This document shows positions 36,019 to 49,698 of a stretch of DNA of 64,000 nucleotides, piece by piece; the first letter of the stretch is position 1, and the number at the start of each line of letters is the position of its first letter. This DNA comes from Ciborinia camelliae (Eukaryota; Ascomycota; Leotiomycetes; Helotiales; Sclerotiniaceae). The stretch covers positions 124,001 to 188,000 of the forward strand of contig JANPYM010000006.1 of NCBI GenBank assembly GCA_025890175.1, given 5' to 3'. Made by a program: the position numbers and the translations under genes. The notes under the pieces are model-generated. The model had not been told where the DNA came from, made no database searches, and saw only the letters and a list, made by a program, of their open reading frames with translations.

Positions 36019-39000
36019 TTACCACCCATCTTCATCATCCCAGGAAATTTCTTCCTTATCCTTCTCATCCTCTTCTTTTGGAGCAACCTCGTGATTGTTG
36101 CTAGTACTTCCACTAGAGTTTCTTGAATGCCTATTATCAAGTACAGATGATCCAGCACTAGCGGTTTGAACAGGTGGTGCATTAATCAGCCAACCAATTC
36201 CACCAGCAAAGGTACCGACAGCAGCATCTCGAAGTTGATCTCTCTTCCTAATCAATGTTGGTCCACTTGAAGTTCTAGTAATAATTGAAGATGGATCAGG
36301 ACCATCTGTTTGCATAGGCATATTTTGATTGTCATTCTTCGAATCCACACGTTGTGATTTTCCTCTGAACATAGAGAGTGCGGATAAACCCGTTTGTGCA
36401 CGAGTGATACTTTCTTTTGAGAGATCAAAGAAGGATACAGGTGCTTCTTCATTCTTGTTTCTCCGAATGTTCAAGGAATTGGAATGTCGTCTGGCAGGTG
36501 TAGCTCCGAAACCACCGGGCATGTTAGTATCATCAGCTTTTTCATCCCAAGCTGCTTCTTGCTCTGCCTCTTGTCTCATATGTGTTTCGAGCTCTTCCTC
36601 ACATCTGCGATATGTGTTGAGAATCTCTTGCAAAGTCTCTTTTGGCGCCAGTCGTAAAGCTTGAGCCAAACAATCCATTCTCTGTTGTAGATGTCTAATC
36701 TCCGGATTTCCACTAGTATTACCGAGGTGAGTGGCTCGTGTTGTTTTAGCGTTCCGACGATATTTGCCTGCTTGTAAAGCTGCACGCCATGACCAATCAT
36801 CGATCCTCTTAGGTTTGCATTGAGCAAATAATCCCGTACTCCTTCGCTCAAGATCTGGACTGTGACAATGTGCTTGGCGACCAATGTCTTTGAGGCGGGT
36901 GACAACATACGAATAAGCTGTTTCGAAATCATCTTCCGAGAGAGCGGTATCAATACACATACTGACTACACGCTTTTCAGCAACCTTCAATTTTTCTTTC
37001 AGCTCTGAAGCATCTGAAACAGCCAAGTTCCCATCTGGAAGTTGTAAGGTCAAACCGGCCTTGACCATTTCTTGGCCCATGCGTACAAAATCATTGATTT
37101 GGGTATAGCTTTTATCATTCTGTTCGAGTACCTTGTTCAAGATTGATAAAGGATCACCGTGTACACGTAAATTAACAGGTAGGAAAGGTTGTCCTTGTTT
37201 TAACACCAAGCTATACTGGCCTATCTCGTCCGTAACGAGAACGAGATTGCGCAGTTCTTGAGCTCGAGAGTGACCTCGTATTGTATCTGGAAATGCATTG
37301 AGACTGGCAAAATAAGTTAGTATTTTATGGAGAAAATTCCAAGCCGTGTACCATGTTCCTAGCTCCCCCCCGTCAACCTACGAAGCAATCCTCTTAACGG
37401 CCCCAAAGTTTGATTAGTCCACATTGTTCTTCGGTAAAACCAGCCATGGTATCAACTCTAAGTTCATACTTTGACATTTTCAGAGCGGACCAATCAAAAG
37501 TGTTGACTGATATAAAAATCCTACTTCCGCAAAGGTTGACGGATGGGAGGTAGTTGGTTGAAGGTTAGGAAAGAGGAGGTAGTAGATCTAGGAATATTAC
37601 AAATATAGAGAAAACTTACATGTCATTGCATTTCTTGACGCCACCTCTAGACTTGTTAGGGTTTGTGGCATTATCGTAGGCGTTCTCGGCTGCGGTAAAA
37701 ATTGCACTCTGCAAGAGCTCTTTCGATAAAGGTTTTTCGGGGGAGGTTTCATAAATAGATTGGGCAAGGGTATATCCTAAATAAAAGGATGTCAGTAACT
37801 AACAAGACATAATGCCGACGTGAATGAAATGACATACGGGTATTGGCCAGAAGAATTTTGAAAATTTCCACTTCGATGAATTCTTTGGAAAGCCGGCCAA
37901 AAATACCCCTTCCATGATTGGTAATTGTGTTTTCCTCGAGTTCCTCAGCTCCCCAACTCCGTAACCATAACAACTCATTCCTCATCTTGTTCCAAAATCG
38001 ATCTTCATTGCCAGGACGATGACTAATTGCGGAGATAAATCCCCTAAATGCAATCATCTGCTCACGTTCATCCTGAAGCAAGGCAAGCTCCCCGGCTCTC
38101 TTAACAGTGCATCCCTCTCCTACTCTCGTAAGAAGATATGCACTGACAAGTAATGCCCGAAGTAAATTGATGGATACTTTGTTTGGATTCGTCAAAGTAT
38201 TCTTCTCTTCTAAGTGATCATTTCTAAGATATGTTGCGTTCTTTAGGGACAAATGATCACTTTCCTCGAAATTGGGTATAGGAGTTAGGATGGCAGCAGC
38301 TGCCTCTAATGAAGGCATCTTATCGAGATCGAGTAATCTGATGATTCGGGAAATAATTCGATAAACACCTGTCAAAGCCTCCATGGTACTTTCAGGGATG
38401 AGATAGGCGGTCGCAATAGCCGCTCTTGCGTATCGTTGCTCTAAATGACGTTGATCTTCTTCGTCCAACCATACCGTTCCATCCCCAAAGCCTCCTAGAT
38501 CTACATCTCCGGGTCCATCCCATTGTTCAATAGCTTTGACGGCTGTCTCCCAAGATGAGCCTGCTTCAGCAGTAATCCATCCAAATACCAATTCCCAACC
38601 AGCATATTTATGGTTTATGATGCCCGCTTGTTCCAATGATGCTATTGCTTGTGGCTGCGCTGTAGATTCATTCTGAACCTTTCTTCGCTTCCATCTATTA
38701 TCTCCATAAAGCCATGGTCCAACCAATCCACGCAGATCCCGCCCTACGGAGCCATCCTCCTCGCCCGATGTGTTTGGATGCTTTCCTGTTTTTGAAAGCA
38801 AGTATTTTGTTCCTTTCATATCATCCAAAGTTTCAAATTCATCTATGGTGAAAGCTCTTTGGGCTTGCGGGTAGTATTCGTAATTGAGACGGAGGAGGGG
38901 TAAAACTGTAGAAATTGTCCAGGTTCGTAGGTATGATGAATAGGATAAGAAAGGAGTCAGCAGGTCTGGGACTAGATTGAGTAAACCAGTAAGTCGATCG

Positions 39001-39389
39001 ATTCGCAATGCTCGTTGCATCAAAAATAGAACCAGATGGTCTCCGGGGACATCCACTGGCGCATCTTTCCATAATAGAGGGAGAAGGTTGAGCTTCCGTT
39101 GTTTCTTATTAACTTCTGCAGTCTTCATTCCCTTAATTCCACTCAAATCAATTGTATCTTTAGAGTCATCGACTAAATTTCCCGTTACAAGATCTTGTAA
39201 AAACGGGACATAGTTGAAGGGTTCCAAACATTCTGGCAGATGGGTAAGAAGTATGCGAAAGACAATCTCGTTGCGTAGCACCTTTCGATATCGCGACACA
39301 AGAGTTCGGAGAAGTCGTAAATCCCCTTTCAAAGTTACTTGCACAGCGACCCAAAGGACCTTTTCAGGATCCAGATCTGTATTTGACAT
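36019..39389 (-). CDS. SEC39: SEC39, Dsl1 tethering complex subunit
   Basis: Exons 39389-37838, 37776-37620 and 37303-36019 join in frame to 997 aa. I place the start at ATG 39389 (MSNTDLDPEKVLWVAVQVTL); the frame is open upstream but has no ATG. The protein is an alpha-helical array matching fungal Sec39 (Pfam Sec39 family): the N-terminal LLRTLVSRYRKVLRNEIVFR, the central junction RGGVKKCNDI followed by LNAFPDTIRGHSRAQELRNL, and PVNLRVHGDPLSILNKVLEQ near the third exon start. The C-terminus is a low-complexity acidic tail (KEEDEKDKEEISWDDEDGW). Role: part of the Dsl1/NRZ complex, which tethers Golgi-derived COPI vesicles at the ER. Intron 2 (37304-37619, 316 bp) is long for this genome. It is divergent from the complex I gene, 291 bp away. 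Confidence 0.92.
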
Positions 39390-39680
39390 GGCTACACTTG
39401 AAATCGTGTATTCCTGAAGATGAGGATTTGTATTGCGATGTGATGGATCAAATGAACCCGTAGTCAATAAGTAATAATTGTTAGGTACGGTAACCTTGGG
39501 GTCTGAGCTTCAAAAAGTTCCACCATATTTATTATCGCCTAATATTAAAGGCACACATGCATCACACCTGCCCATCCATCACACCCCTGCTCCCATGTTC
39601 CACTAGCGTGAATTGATACTTGTAGTTGAACATCACATTTACAACCTCACCCCTCTAAACTTCACAATCGAACACAAAAG

Positions 39681-40163
39681 ATGGCATCTGGTTACGGTCT
39701 CAGTGGGGGTATGTGTTAAACCATTTCTTGTACTGAATGGCAGATACTGGTCATTTTGAATTGACTCAATGGCTAACAAATGATTCTCAAGGTCCTTCCC
39801 GATGCTTTCCCTTCTGGCAAGAAGTCCTAGCTTGTTACGTCGTCAATACCTCTTCAGAAAATGATGCAGGAAAGAGATTGTGCGCGCCGGTGTTAGAGGA
39901 TTACTATGAATGCCTACACCATAAGAAGGAGGTTGGTCTTCATCCACTACGTTACAGGATGGGATTCGGCAGCAAACCCTTGAATCGTTCACTGACTCAG
40001 TATTCCTTTTGATTAGCATGCAAGAACAATGGCAATTCAAGCCGCATATCATAAAGCCGAACAAGCAAACCCTCGAGATGATGCGCCAAAGGCAGGAGTA
40101 GTCAGGAATTTGGGGTTATTGAACAAGGAAGAAGATACCAAGAAGGTGCTGGGAATGAAGTGA
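39681..40163 (+). CDS. Complex I accessory subunit, NDUFS5/15-kDa type (twin CX9C)
   Basis: Exons 39681-39708, 39792-39931 and 40017-40163 give 104 aa. Both introns (83 and 85 bp) follow GT-AG, and the phases match. The protein has a clear twin CX9C pattern: CFPFWQEVLAC (Cys14-Cys24) and CAPVLEDYYEC (Cys40-Cys50), typical of intermembrane-space proteins imported by the Mia40 relay. Length, Cys spacing and the following KKEHARTMAIQAAYHKAE match the NDUFS5/15-kDa subunit of NADH:ubiquinone oxidoreductase. Its role is structural, on the intermembrane-space side of the proton-pumping arm. There is no cleavable presequence, as usual for this class. The very short first exon (28 bp) is easy for gene finders to miss. 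Confidence 0.9.
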
Positions 40164-41418
40164 GAGTACTGCAGGCAGGATTTGAGGGAGGTTGTACATT
40201 AAGAGCGATCATGATCAATGCCAGTACTGTTAAAATCATTTCCATGGTGTTCTTCGCTCGAAGCGCATAACTTGAAATGGATACTGGTGTGACTGCTTTC
40301 GAAGTCCGGGGGAAGGAAGTTAAGATACCAGTTCTATAGTGGTGAGTTGCCTATTTCCCGGTCTCTTGCATTTCATTTGTGAAAAGCTAGAATTTCTTGG
40401 TGCTCTGGTTTGGAACGCATCAGTCATATATTATATCTCTTTGGAGTACATGTGAAAATCAAACGGCGGACCTTACGTTTTATAAAGTATTCGGAGGTAT
40501 TTACAATCCAATATGGTTTGTTAATATTTTGAGCTAGGGCTGTACAAATTACAAAGTTAGTTGAAGGGAACCTACCCGGCCAATATTTGTCTTCTTAATT
40601 CATACCTGAGCTCTACTGAGATCTGGTCAAAGATTTTGTCCGGACTTTTCGTATCTTCTTGTGTTTGATTCCGGAGACTGTTCCTCTTCATAAGAGGAAC
40701 CATTAATATCAATTTTCCTACGCGTATGATTTTTGTGAAATCTAGTTTGGGCGCATGGCAATCATTCTCATGGCTGGTACCTAATCAGTAAAGCAATAAG
40801 CGAGAGAAGGGGGAGTGAAGATTGATGACATTGACATTCCCATGGGGCCAGCATATAATCTACCTTCCTCCAGCAGATTATCAAACTCCTGATACCTTTG
40901 AAGGTCTGCTATATTGTCAAACATTCGGTAGATTCCGATTCAAATTCCTCATCAGCCGGAGGTCGAACATTAGATGAAATTTGAAGGAAGTAGGAAAGTT
41001 GAAACATGAGAAAAGAAGATTCCGTGCAACTCAATCTCATCCGATAAGTATCAAATGAGATCAAAATGTAAGGAAATGAAGTCTGAATCTACATGGTGTA
41101 AGTGAAGTTCAAGATTGGTTCACGTCACGTCCGATAAGTAAAGTGAAGCTCGCGACTTCCTAATATGGTAACTTCTACTTTTACAACTTCTACTCTGCCA
41201 TCATACGTTATTTTCCAATCCAATTTGATTCAAATCTCATTTCATTTCTTTCCATTCACTCACTCACTCACTCACTCAATCACATCTCGCTTCTTCATTT
41301 TGATGATTTACATCAATACCAACGTGAAAAGATACTGTAAGGTTAACTCTCGCGATATCATTTCAACACCTTCAATATCCTCGAATTTCAATCTACTATA
41401 TCTATCGATTTCATCAAG
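40164..41418. other. Spacer, no gene recognised
   Basis: Between two same-strand genes. A tandem tcactcactcactcactca array at about 41264-41282 lies in the leader of the next gene. Otherwise AT-rich, with nothing recognised. Confidence 0.5.
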
Positions 41419-43721
41419 ATGCCAACGCATAAAGGAATAAAGTTGCAGATAATTTCACAGTGGGAGTTAAAAGTACATCCGGAATTTCCTCATCCAGAGA
41501 GTACTCAATTTACGTTTCGATCGCCAAAATTGGACAAAGAAGCTTTCGGAGGTCATGGACACTCACCAGCTACAAAATCCAGTGACAGCAAGGCCGATCG
41601 CATACTTGGTAGACAGTCTTCAATCATCTCCGTTTATATTCCATCAGCATCAGGTAAAGACTCCTCAAGGCCAAGAAAAATCAATGCGCGCGTCTCTAAT
41701 CCTAAGCTAGGAGCTCGATTTTTTGTACGTTACAATGTCGTAAACGCGGCAGATCAATGTCCATGGTTCTACTTCAAATTATATATGAACGGTCGGCACA
41801 TTACATCTTGGGGAACAAATACGAAGACGCGACCAAGCGGACAAGTTATGAGAGCGTTGTTTGAGCCGGATGCAACATGGGACTATAAGGAGGGCAAAAC
41901 AATTTACAAGAATCCAGGCACAGAATATAGACCATTCTTTTTCAGTCAGGAAAATGGAGACCGTGGCGCCGCAGAGGATGGTGGTCTAATCGAAGTCAAG
42001 GTTTTTCGCGCCCGTGGCCGCAAGAGAAGAAATCCCAAGCTAGAGCAATACAAAAATCAGTCAATTTATGGCGTTATGTAAGTATTACACCGCATTCCCG
42101 TTGTCTATAATGTGTGCGATACTCCCCAAAGTCTTTCCCAACTGACATCATCTAGTATGCCTACCCATGGACTTATCGAGAAACCTCAAGATGCAAGATA
42201 TTACGACTGGCATCTCAGGGATGCAAAGGACAGTCCATTTGCCACATTCAAGTTTCATTACAGAAGTTGGGATAGTCTTCAATCGTTGCATCTTATACCT
42301 TCCGACCATCCTAGGATTCTCGAAGCTCAAGTTCCAAGTATGGCCAGACACTTAATGGGCCCAAGTCAAAGTATGCCACAATTGAACCAAACACCCGAAT
42401 CACCACATACTCCAATGAAGTACTTGGGCAAAATTTATACTAGCGATCAGGTACATGATTCTCTTCGAGCTGCCTATCCTCCGCTCGATCAGAATAGTAG
42501 CCCTCATTCCGCTGACCAAAAACTACCTTGGATGACGCGAGCCTTTGATATAAGACGAATGGGATCATCATTGATGGCCAATAAGGATCATAGAGATGCA
42601 TTTATTGTTCCTACTTATCCTGCCATTGAACCTGATCCTTTCTATACATCGGAGCCAGTTGACAGAAATATCGAGAGAAGAATTATGCCAACATCAAAGT
42701 TCTCGGCATTATCCATCGACGGAGCTGGATCAACATCTTCTCAAGAATGGTTAGCTAACGATTACAATCATCGGCCTTTACCGGAGGTACCGAGTCGAAA
42801 TTCATCAGCAGCGTCCCGTGGTTCGGCAGCATCTCGTGCGCCCTCTATTACACCTTCTTTACTTTCTTATCTTGATAGAGATCAGTCATCTCCAGAGCCA
42901 ATAGTTGGAACTGCAATTGAGGTTTCTATTGACTCTGATGCTTCTGAGGAATCTATTGAATATGAAGATACCGAAGAAGAGTATTTTGAAGACGATTGTA
43001 ACTTTGAGGGTTTATCAGCTTTGTCACCCCCACCTCCCAAAACTAATGTATGCATGCAATTCATTTTCTCCTCCAATTTGTCCTTTTTCGTTCTGTTCAG
43101 CCTGTAGAAGATCACAATACTAATTACTTGCGGGAATAGACCAAGAGACAAGGAATTATCTCATCGTCGCCAATTGAAACCTCTTTCTCTCTCCCAAATG
43201 TCACTCTCCGTAAACCCAAGCGTTCACCAAATAAGCTCTCCCCATTGAAAATCCCGGAATCAACGAATCAAGTTATTCATGGTGTTTCGTATACTAGCCC
43301 AGAGAGCGATGAAAATACAGGAACAATTTCCCTCACTGAATCAGAATGGATGCGTCGTACCCCGTCTCCTGTCAAAGATTGTCTTATCGAAAGACTATGG
43401 AGCCCAACACCAGAAAGAAGAGAAAAATCCGGACTTCTAACGCCTGAACGAATGGCCGAAATGATGGAATTAAGTGCAACAGAGGATGATGATTCAGAAG
43501 AAGCTGAAAATACCCAGACTTGGTATTCGGATAGAGGACTGGATGGAGGTGCGGTAGAGCTTCAGGCTATGGATCATCATAATGCTGAGAAGATCCAAGA
43601 TGAAGATGATGGAAATGTCTTTAATGATTATGAAGTTAATGCGATGAACATGAGGGAAGGGAAAAATGGACATGGGGGCTTTGAGAATCGTATGAGTATG
43701 ATAGAGGGGAATTGGATTTGA
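41419..43721 (+). CDS. Conserved fungal protein of unknown function
   Basis: Exons 41419-42077, 42156-43047 and 43140-43721 join in frame to 710 aa. Introns are 78 and 92 bp, the second with an ACTAATTAC branch-like site. The N-terminal about 250 residues are ordered: ISQWELKVHPEFPHPE, then SVYIPSASGK, ARFFVRYNVV and WFYFKLYMNGRHITSWGTNT, an alternating beta-type pattern that looks like a conserved domain widespread in filamentous ascomycetes, whose function I cannot name. The rest is disordered: Ser/Pro-rich, with acidic clusters (SDASEESIEYEDTEEEYFED) and SP/TP sites. No signal peptide or membrane segment. It may be a regulatory or cytoskeletal protein, but that is only a guess. Confidence 0.7.
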
Positions 43722-46700
43722 GGGGTTTGATGGGTGAAGTTCAGTGTATGAGAGTGAGGGATCCATGGCATGGAATGGAATGGTGGAATGTGTGTGATGA
43801 ATGATGTACATGTAATACTAGGTACCTAGATAGCTGATAAATTGCTGTGGCTATGATTGTGGCTGGCCAATGAGATAGATTACCTACCCAATGATAAATT
43901 AGTTTCTTGGGGGAAAATCACGAGAGAATGGGTATGGGTACGGGTATGGGCATAAGAAATAGATGTCCTGTTAATGATCGGTTCGGTAGTGATGACGATG
44001 ATGATGATGAGAAAAAGGAGGAGGAATATCGTAATCTTATGAAGGATATATGGAAGCTAGGTTGGGTGAGCTGGGCTAATCTGGGCTGTGTTGGGCTGGT
44101 GCGGCGAACGTGAAACCGAATATGGAAATGGGGATGGGAATGGGATGGGGATGGGAGGATGGAAGGATGGAAGAATGAATGAATGAATTTATAGTGGAGT
44201 GGTAGTAGTAGTGCTAGCTGGACTGGAGAATGGGGAATGGGGAATGAAGAAGTTGAACTGGATTAAACGTCTTTTATGTGAATAGAGAGAGAATGGAGAA
44301 TGGAGAATGGCCGATGGTCGATGGATAGGCGGGTATGTATGTATGGATGAGTAAGAATGAATGAGTGAGTATGAATGAGTGATGCAGGCTAGGCTGCTAT
44401 TACTTACCTACCTACTTAGGTAGGTACTGTGGTATGGTATGGTGCTAGTGCCAGTGCTAGTGCAAGTGCCAGTGGTAGTGCAAGTGCCAGTGGATTATCT
44501 TTTTTTGATTGATGGATATGGATGTTTGGATGGGTGGATGAATGGAGAAGTTTAGGTTGATGGGGGTTTAAGGTGTGAGATGAGATGGGATGGGATAGGA
44601 TGCGAGAAGGTGTGTGTCTGTGTATTCTATATTTATATTTTTATTTCTATGTATATGAGGTAAGATAAGGTAAGGTACCTAGGTAGGTAGGTAGGCACTT
44701 TTATGATGAGTTGTAGGTATTGTATTGTAGGTATTGTATATTTATTTGATAAATGAAATGGAAATGGAAATGGAAATTGAAAATTGAAAGTCTCATCCCA
44801 TCTCATCTCATCATCTTTTGAGTAGTACTGGTACCTTATAGAGTAGAGTAAATTCCCTAGATAAAGTATGGGCGGAGAGGACTAGGTGGGCTTGAATGTT
44901 AAATGTTAAATGTTAAATGTTGAATCTTATGAAAAGTTAAGTTGAGTTGGATTGGGTTGGGTTGATTTGAGTTCTGAATTTTTTCTTGAGAAGAGGGAGA
45001 AACGAAGGAGGCGAAGAAGAACTTATCTTACCTTGTATAATGAAGAAAAAAAAGAAGTAAAGGAAGAAGAAGTTGGTTTTGTAAATATTTATATCCTCTA
45101 TATACCGGAGTATATAAATAGATAGGTAATAAGATAAATCAAAGTAAAATAAAACAAGATACATGATTTTCATCCCAAGCATCCCCGTCTACAGACCTAA
45201 ACCAAACAACTAAAACCGAACTGACTTCATTCCAAAGAAATGAGCGAGTGTACCTACGACCTAGGTAGAGAATCTTCTTAGTGCCCATATTCCATCAATA
45301 TCCCAGCTCCCATGTTTCTGGTCAAAACATCACAACGGTTACACAGCAGGAGCAACCAACCATCCATCATTTCCGATCCTGCCTACCACAAGTAAGAATC
45401 CACGTAATCGCAGCCGGCCACCCGGCCATGAACCCAGTCAGGTATGTGCAAGTAGAATATGGTAGATAGATAAGGAGGGACTCACTGGGCGCCACAAACA
45501 AGCGTTCGTCCAATGAACTATAAAGGTGCGTCTGAAGAGAAGGCACGATGGCTCTGCTGTGCAGGCAGATAGCACTGGCATATGATAACTTCTGTCAGAG
45601 TTCCCTGCTCCATCCGGCTTTGATAATTTTAATTCTACACATGCTATGGGAAGCTACGGAAGTGTTCAGTATATTTCTTGTTCATTTCCATCTGTATAGC
45701 CATCTATGACCTATCTCATTGGTTCTGTGTATTTTAGACTGAGGGAAGACAAGCTACTGAATTCCCATCCCTTGGCCTCATTTTCATTTCCAATTTTCCA
45801 CTTTGGTATCATAATCTCATCAGAGAAGCTTCTCCATTGCTCCCCTAATATCAAAAAGAATGTACAAGACCTACTAGAAAATAATCAAGTAGGCAACTAA
45901 GCCGATACAAATGTCACAAGAACAGCAATCCTCCCAATAAGCTTGGAAGACCAAAATTGGCAAAGATCCACGGGAACCAAACTTGATGTGATGGCTAGGC
46001 AATATTGTGTAACTGATCCAGAGGTCTAGAGGCATATCCTCTGCGATCAACCTGGAACCCTGACGTCTGAAATGGATTAAAGGTATCATCATCGATAGAA
46101 ATTAGAAGGCACAGATTACAGGAGATTCCATCACCAATATACAAGATTTATTGGATGGAGTTTGATGCATCCAATCGAAGCCACGCGCAAGTTGCAGCCA
46201 ATACATGACCTATTCCTTACCAGCTTGATGTTTCGCAGTGAGCCTCTCCCTGCCCAGGCCCCCGGAAACTTTTCGAAAGATTAAATTTAACCGCGCTTTC
46301 CAGCAATCAATAACACCCACCGAACAGTGAGAACTCCGTATTGGCTTTCATGCCTGAAAATTATGCAGCCTCCACCATTCAGAAAGGGGGGTGCGCTTGG
46401 TCTTCTATGCGAATACCCGCGCAAGGAATCCTTGTCATGTCCCTAAAACAATCACACGCGGAAAGGTTTGCCGGTGGCCATGTAGAGCTAATTAATTCTC
46501 TAGACCACTGATCACTCTGTGAGCCAAACCTATCTTCGATGGAAGGTACAATGATGCGTCGAGTCCATGGCACTAAGCTACTAACCAACTCACGTTTTTG
46601 AATATGATAGGTGATGTGATAGACTTCAAGTATTTGAGTGAATTAAGAACCTAGGGTCTGAAAGTCGCATCTGATTTAGTACAGGTATCGGTGGGGCGCA

Positions 46701-47886
46701 GATGCATGATAAAAAATGAAGATGTGGAATATTAACCGGCGCATATGGTTGTTGATCTATGGATAGCATTCTCCGGAATGTGGAAAACATGTTGACTAGA
46801 AATAAGTTGTCGGAATGCAACTGCCATCGTACATACAGCATTCTGCATTGAAATGCAGAAAGGGTTCCAACTGCTGGGAGGTCCTGCTGATAAGTGGGAA
46901 TTTAACTCACTTGTGTAACAATGTCAGGTATGCGCCGGATAGGATTTTGCAGCATCAGGTAGCATACACCCTTGGAAAAGTTCCTTGGATACTTTCATAG
47001 TATGCTTTCTTGATGGGAATCCTATCAGCCATTAGTGGCGGATTGGTATAAAGCAGTAAGTGGCGTCAGATATTGTATTAACACCCAACACCATAACGAT
47101 CAAAGCGCCGATCAGTTTCAAATTTTGTACAGTACTAACGGTTTGTGCCGTTTAGTTCGGCAGGAAATATGCAAGCAGCCATCCGGTTACCAAAAAAAAG
47201 ATGAACTTGTACTACCACGGAATCTTGCAGCAATAGAGTTAGGCATTAAATAACTTACTCACAGAACACTGATGAAAAGATCTGCAGGGATTTCAAATTT
47301 TTGAGGAGTTGAAAGGAAGAGAGCTATGACCTGCTAAAAGTAACAAGTGCAATATAGAACGTGAGACTGATCTGAGCTTCCTTCTTCGGAGTCTCTGGAA
47401 GTCAATAATTATAATAATGTAACGCTCGGTTCGATCATTGTAACCAACGTAATTGTTCGCCGGTATATAGGATACAGAGCTATATGGCCCTAGCTTTCAG
47501 GAATTCTCCGCATTTCGATTACCACTTGTGAATGGGATGATATATAGTGACATCAAGCGTAAGTCTTATCTCCCGTTTTGATTTCAGTATTTGTCAATAA
47601 GAGTAGTTATATATGAATAGAAATTTGTTAGACTAACCTATGATCTGATAGCAATCCTAATTGGGTGCCACAAAGTTCTTCTCGCTTCGCCAAAATCGCA
47701 AGGAGAAAAATTAATATCTAATATGTAGCTTGACCGCCTCAATATTTTGGGCTATCTACATCACTCTTGCATAGCATATGCAGAAGCTACAAGTCAGATC
47801 AAATTTCTGAAGTGCATCTTGACGATGAAATTTAGGCCTCAAACGTACATAGCAGTAAGACAAGAAGAAAGCGGTCAAGTGTTAGA
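43722..47886. repeat. 4.2-kb gene-free stretch, low-complexity in its first third
   Basis: From 43900 to about 45000 the plus strand is G-rich simple sequence: GGGTAT/GGGATG words, a GTGCCA/GTGCTA hexamer array at about 44442-44495, AATGTTA octamers at about 44897-44921 and GGTAGG words. The palindrome tacctaggta is at 44676-44685, and ctaggtacctag at 43818-43829. From about 45300 to 47880 the DNA is ordinary AT-rich sequence with short open frames (none above about 75 codons) and no recognised motif. Confidence 0.55.
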
Positions 47887-49698
47887 ATGATGTTAAACAA
47901 CGCGGAGCCCCGAATCATCTCGAATGGCTTCGGTCTCTTTGTCACAAATCATTGTGTGATGCCAATGCAAGAACCATTTTTCGAGATGAACAACAACAAT
48001 TCCTGGAGCGTAAAGTCCTATCCACCGGACGTGAAAGGCTGGGAGCAACAAGCTGAAGGGTTTGTAGGAGTCGTCGAAAACTTTCCACTGGCAAGTAAAT
48101 CGAAACGTACAGAGGAGCCCTGAGGTTGAGACTGATACCAAACAGATTCAAAACGAATCTGGTGACTTCTACCAAGATACGACACCGTTTTCCCAAGACA
48201 ACGCAAACAATCCCCAAAGAATGCGAACTTATGCGGCCATACAGGAAAGAGAACAGACAAACAAAGGACGGTCATTTTCGATTCCATTACATTCAGTGCC
48301 TAGCATGAATCATGATCATGATTCAAGTCCTACGCTTGGAATAGATTACTCCCAGATGAGCATAAACCAGGGACGCGGAAGCTTTACAGATTTTCAGAAC
48401 TGCAGAAGTTCAACACAACCATCAATGACCCAAGTGTCTTTCTCTTCCAATACTTCGACAATCGATGATTATTTCAGTAATGACAACACAAGTACAAGTG
48501 CAAACTATAAGGATCTCTCCACATTGACCAAAAGCTCACCCAATACGTACGAATCTATTAACTCGGAGTCTGCTGTTGCGCATGATGGGACAGGAAGTAG
48601 TTGGTGCTCGGACGGGAGTGATAGTCACATGGACAATATCAACAATCTCGCAAGTGAGACATCAGGATCTTATGCGAGTTCGTACTTCCACGATGGCCTT
48701 CCTAGACTGCAAGACGGACAGCAGGATAATTTTGCGGACCTTTGGAACGATACCTATGAGCCAACGAATAATTGGCCCCCCAATCCGTTGACTCCGAATA
48801 CTGTTAAACCTAAAGCTTTAAACCTCAATGCATCATTCGCCTCAAATGAGTCTATAGATTCCGCCACCACTATGTCTTCTAGTCAAACATCGGCGTATTC
48901 GTCATCAGAGTCCACTCCGATCGCAAGTAGCCCAGAAGATACATCAAGCCCTTCTCTTGCAAAGGAACAATCGATGGTGGATCAGTCGTCTCAGCCACGT
49001 CCTCGACATATGCTTCCAAGTTTTAGACCTACAAAAAACAACGAGGCGGCACTTGAACTCTCCCATGATAGGGTAATTCCAGGTAAGCCCAATGAACCTC
49101 GGATGGTCACAGAAAGACGGGTGAAACATCAGCGCACGAGAGCCAGCACTCCCGTTCTTAGCGCAGTTACAAATACTCGCAGTCATACAATCATCAAAAA
49201 TGATGTCGATATCAAGGATTCTACCGAGCCTACAACACCCCAGAATGATATGGTTGATGATATATCTCCACCAGCCATTAGTAATACCCTGCCTCGCAAC
49301 AGATCAGAACAAAATGAATTTTTGGTCAACTCAAGGCAGGCCGGTATGTCATACAAGACAATTCGTTCCAAGGGAAAGTTTACCGATGCAGAGTCCACAC
49401 TCAGAGGTCGCTTTCGAACTTTGACCAAAGACAAGAAAGATAGAGTTAGGAAGCCGGAATGGACTGACAATGATGTATGTAAATTCCCCGACTTTGCGGC
49501 GATGGTGAGACTAACACTCGCTTGTAGTTACGACTCCTGAGACATGCTGTTAAACGACTTGGGCGTAAAAGTGATGGTTGGGCACGAAAAGTACCGTGGA
49601 AAGAAGTTGCAGAGTATATCGCTGACAATGGGGGATCATATCGATTTGGTTATGCTACTTGTCGAAAACGGTGGGATGAGCTTGAAGGTGTTGATTAA
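47887..49698 (+). CDS. SANT/Myb-like DNA-binding protein
   Basis: Proposed exons 47887-48094, 48198-49474 and 49528-49698 give 551 aa; the last junction is firm. The C-terminal about 90 residues (KPEWTDND, then LRLLRHAVKRLGRKSDGWAR, KVPWKEVAEYIADNGGSYRF, ATCRKRWDEL) show the three-helix SANT/Myb pattern with spaced Trp residues (W in KPEWTDND, VPWKE, KRWDEL), preceded by MSYKTIRSKGKF and LRGRFRTLTK. The remainder is disordered, Ser/Thr/Asn-rich. Exon 1 (MMLNNAEPRIISNGFGLF) is inferred from coding character; the 48095-48197 intron (GTAAAT donor, TTTTCCCAAG acceptor) restores frame. If wrong, ATG 48221 is the start (474 aa). It is probably a nuclear transcription or chromatin factor, targets unknown. 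Confidence 0.78.

Noticed and set aside
36329..36664. 111-codon plus-strand frame inside SEC39
   Set aside because: Shadow of the SEC39 coding strand.
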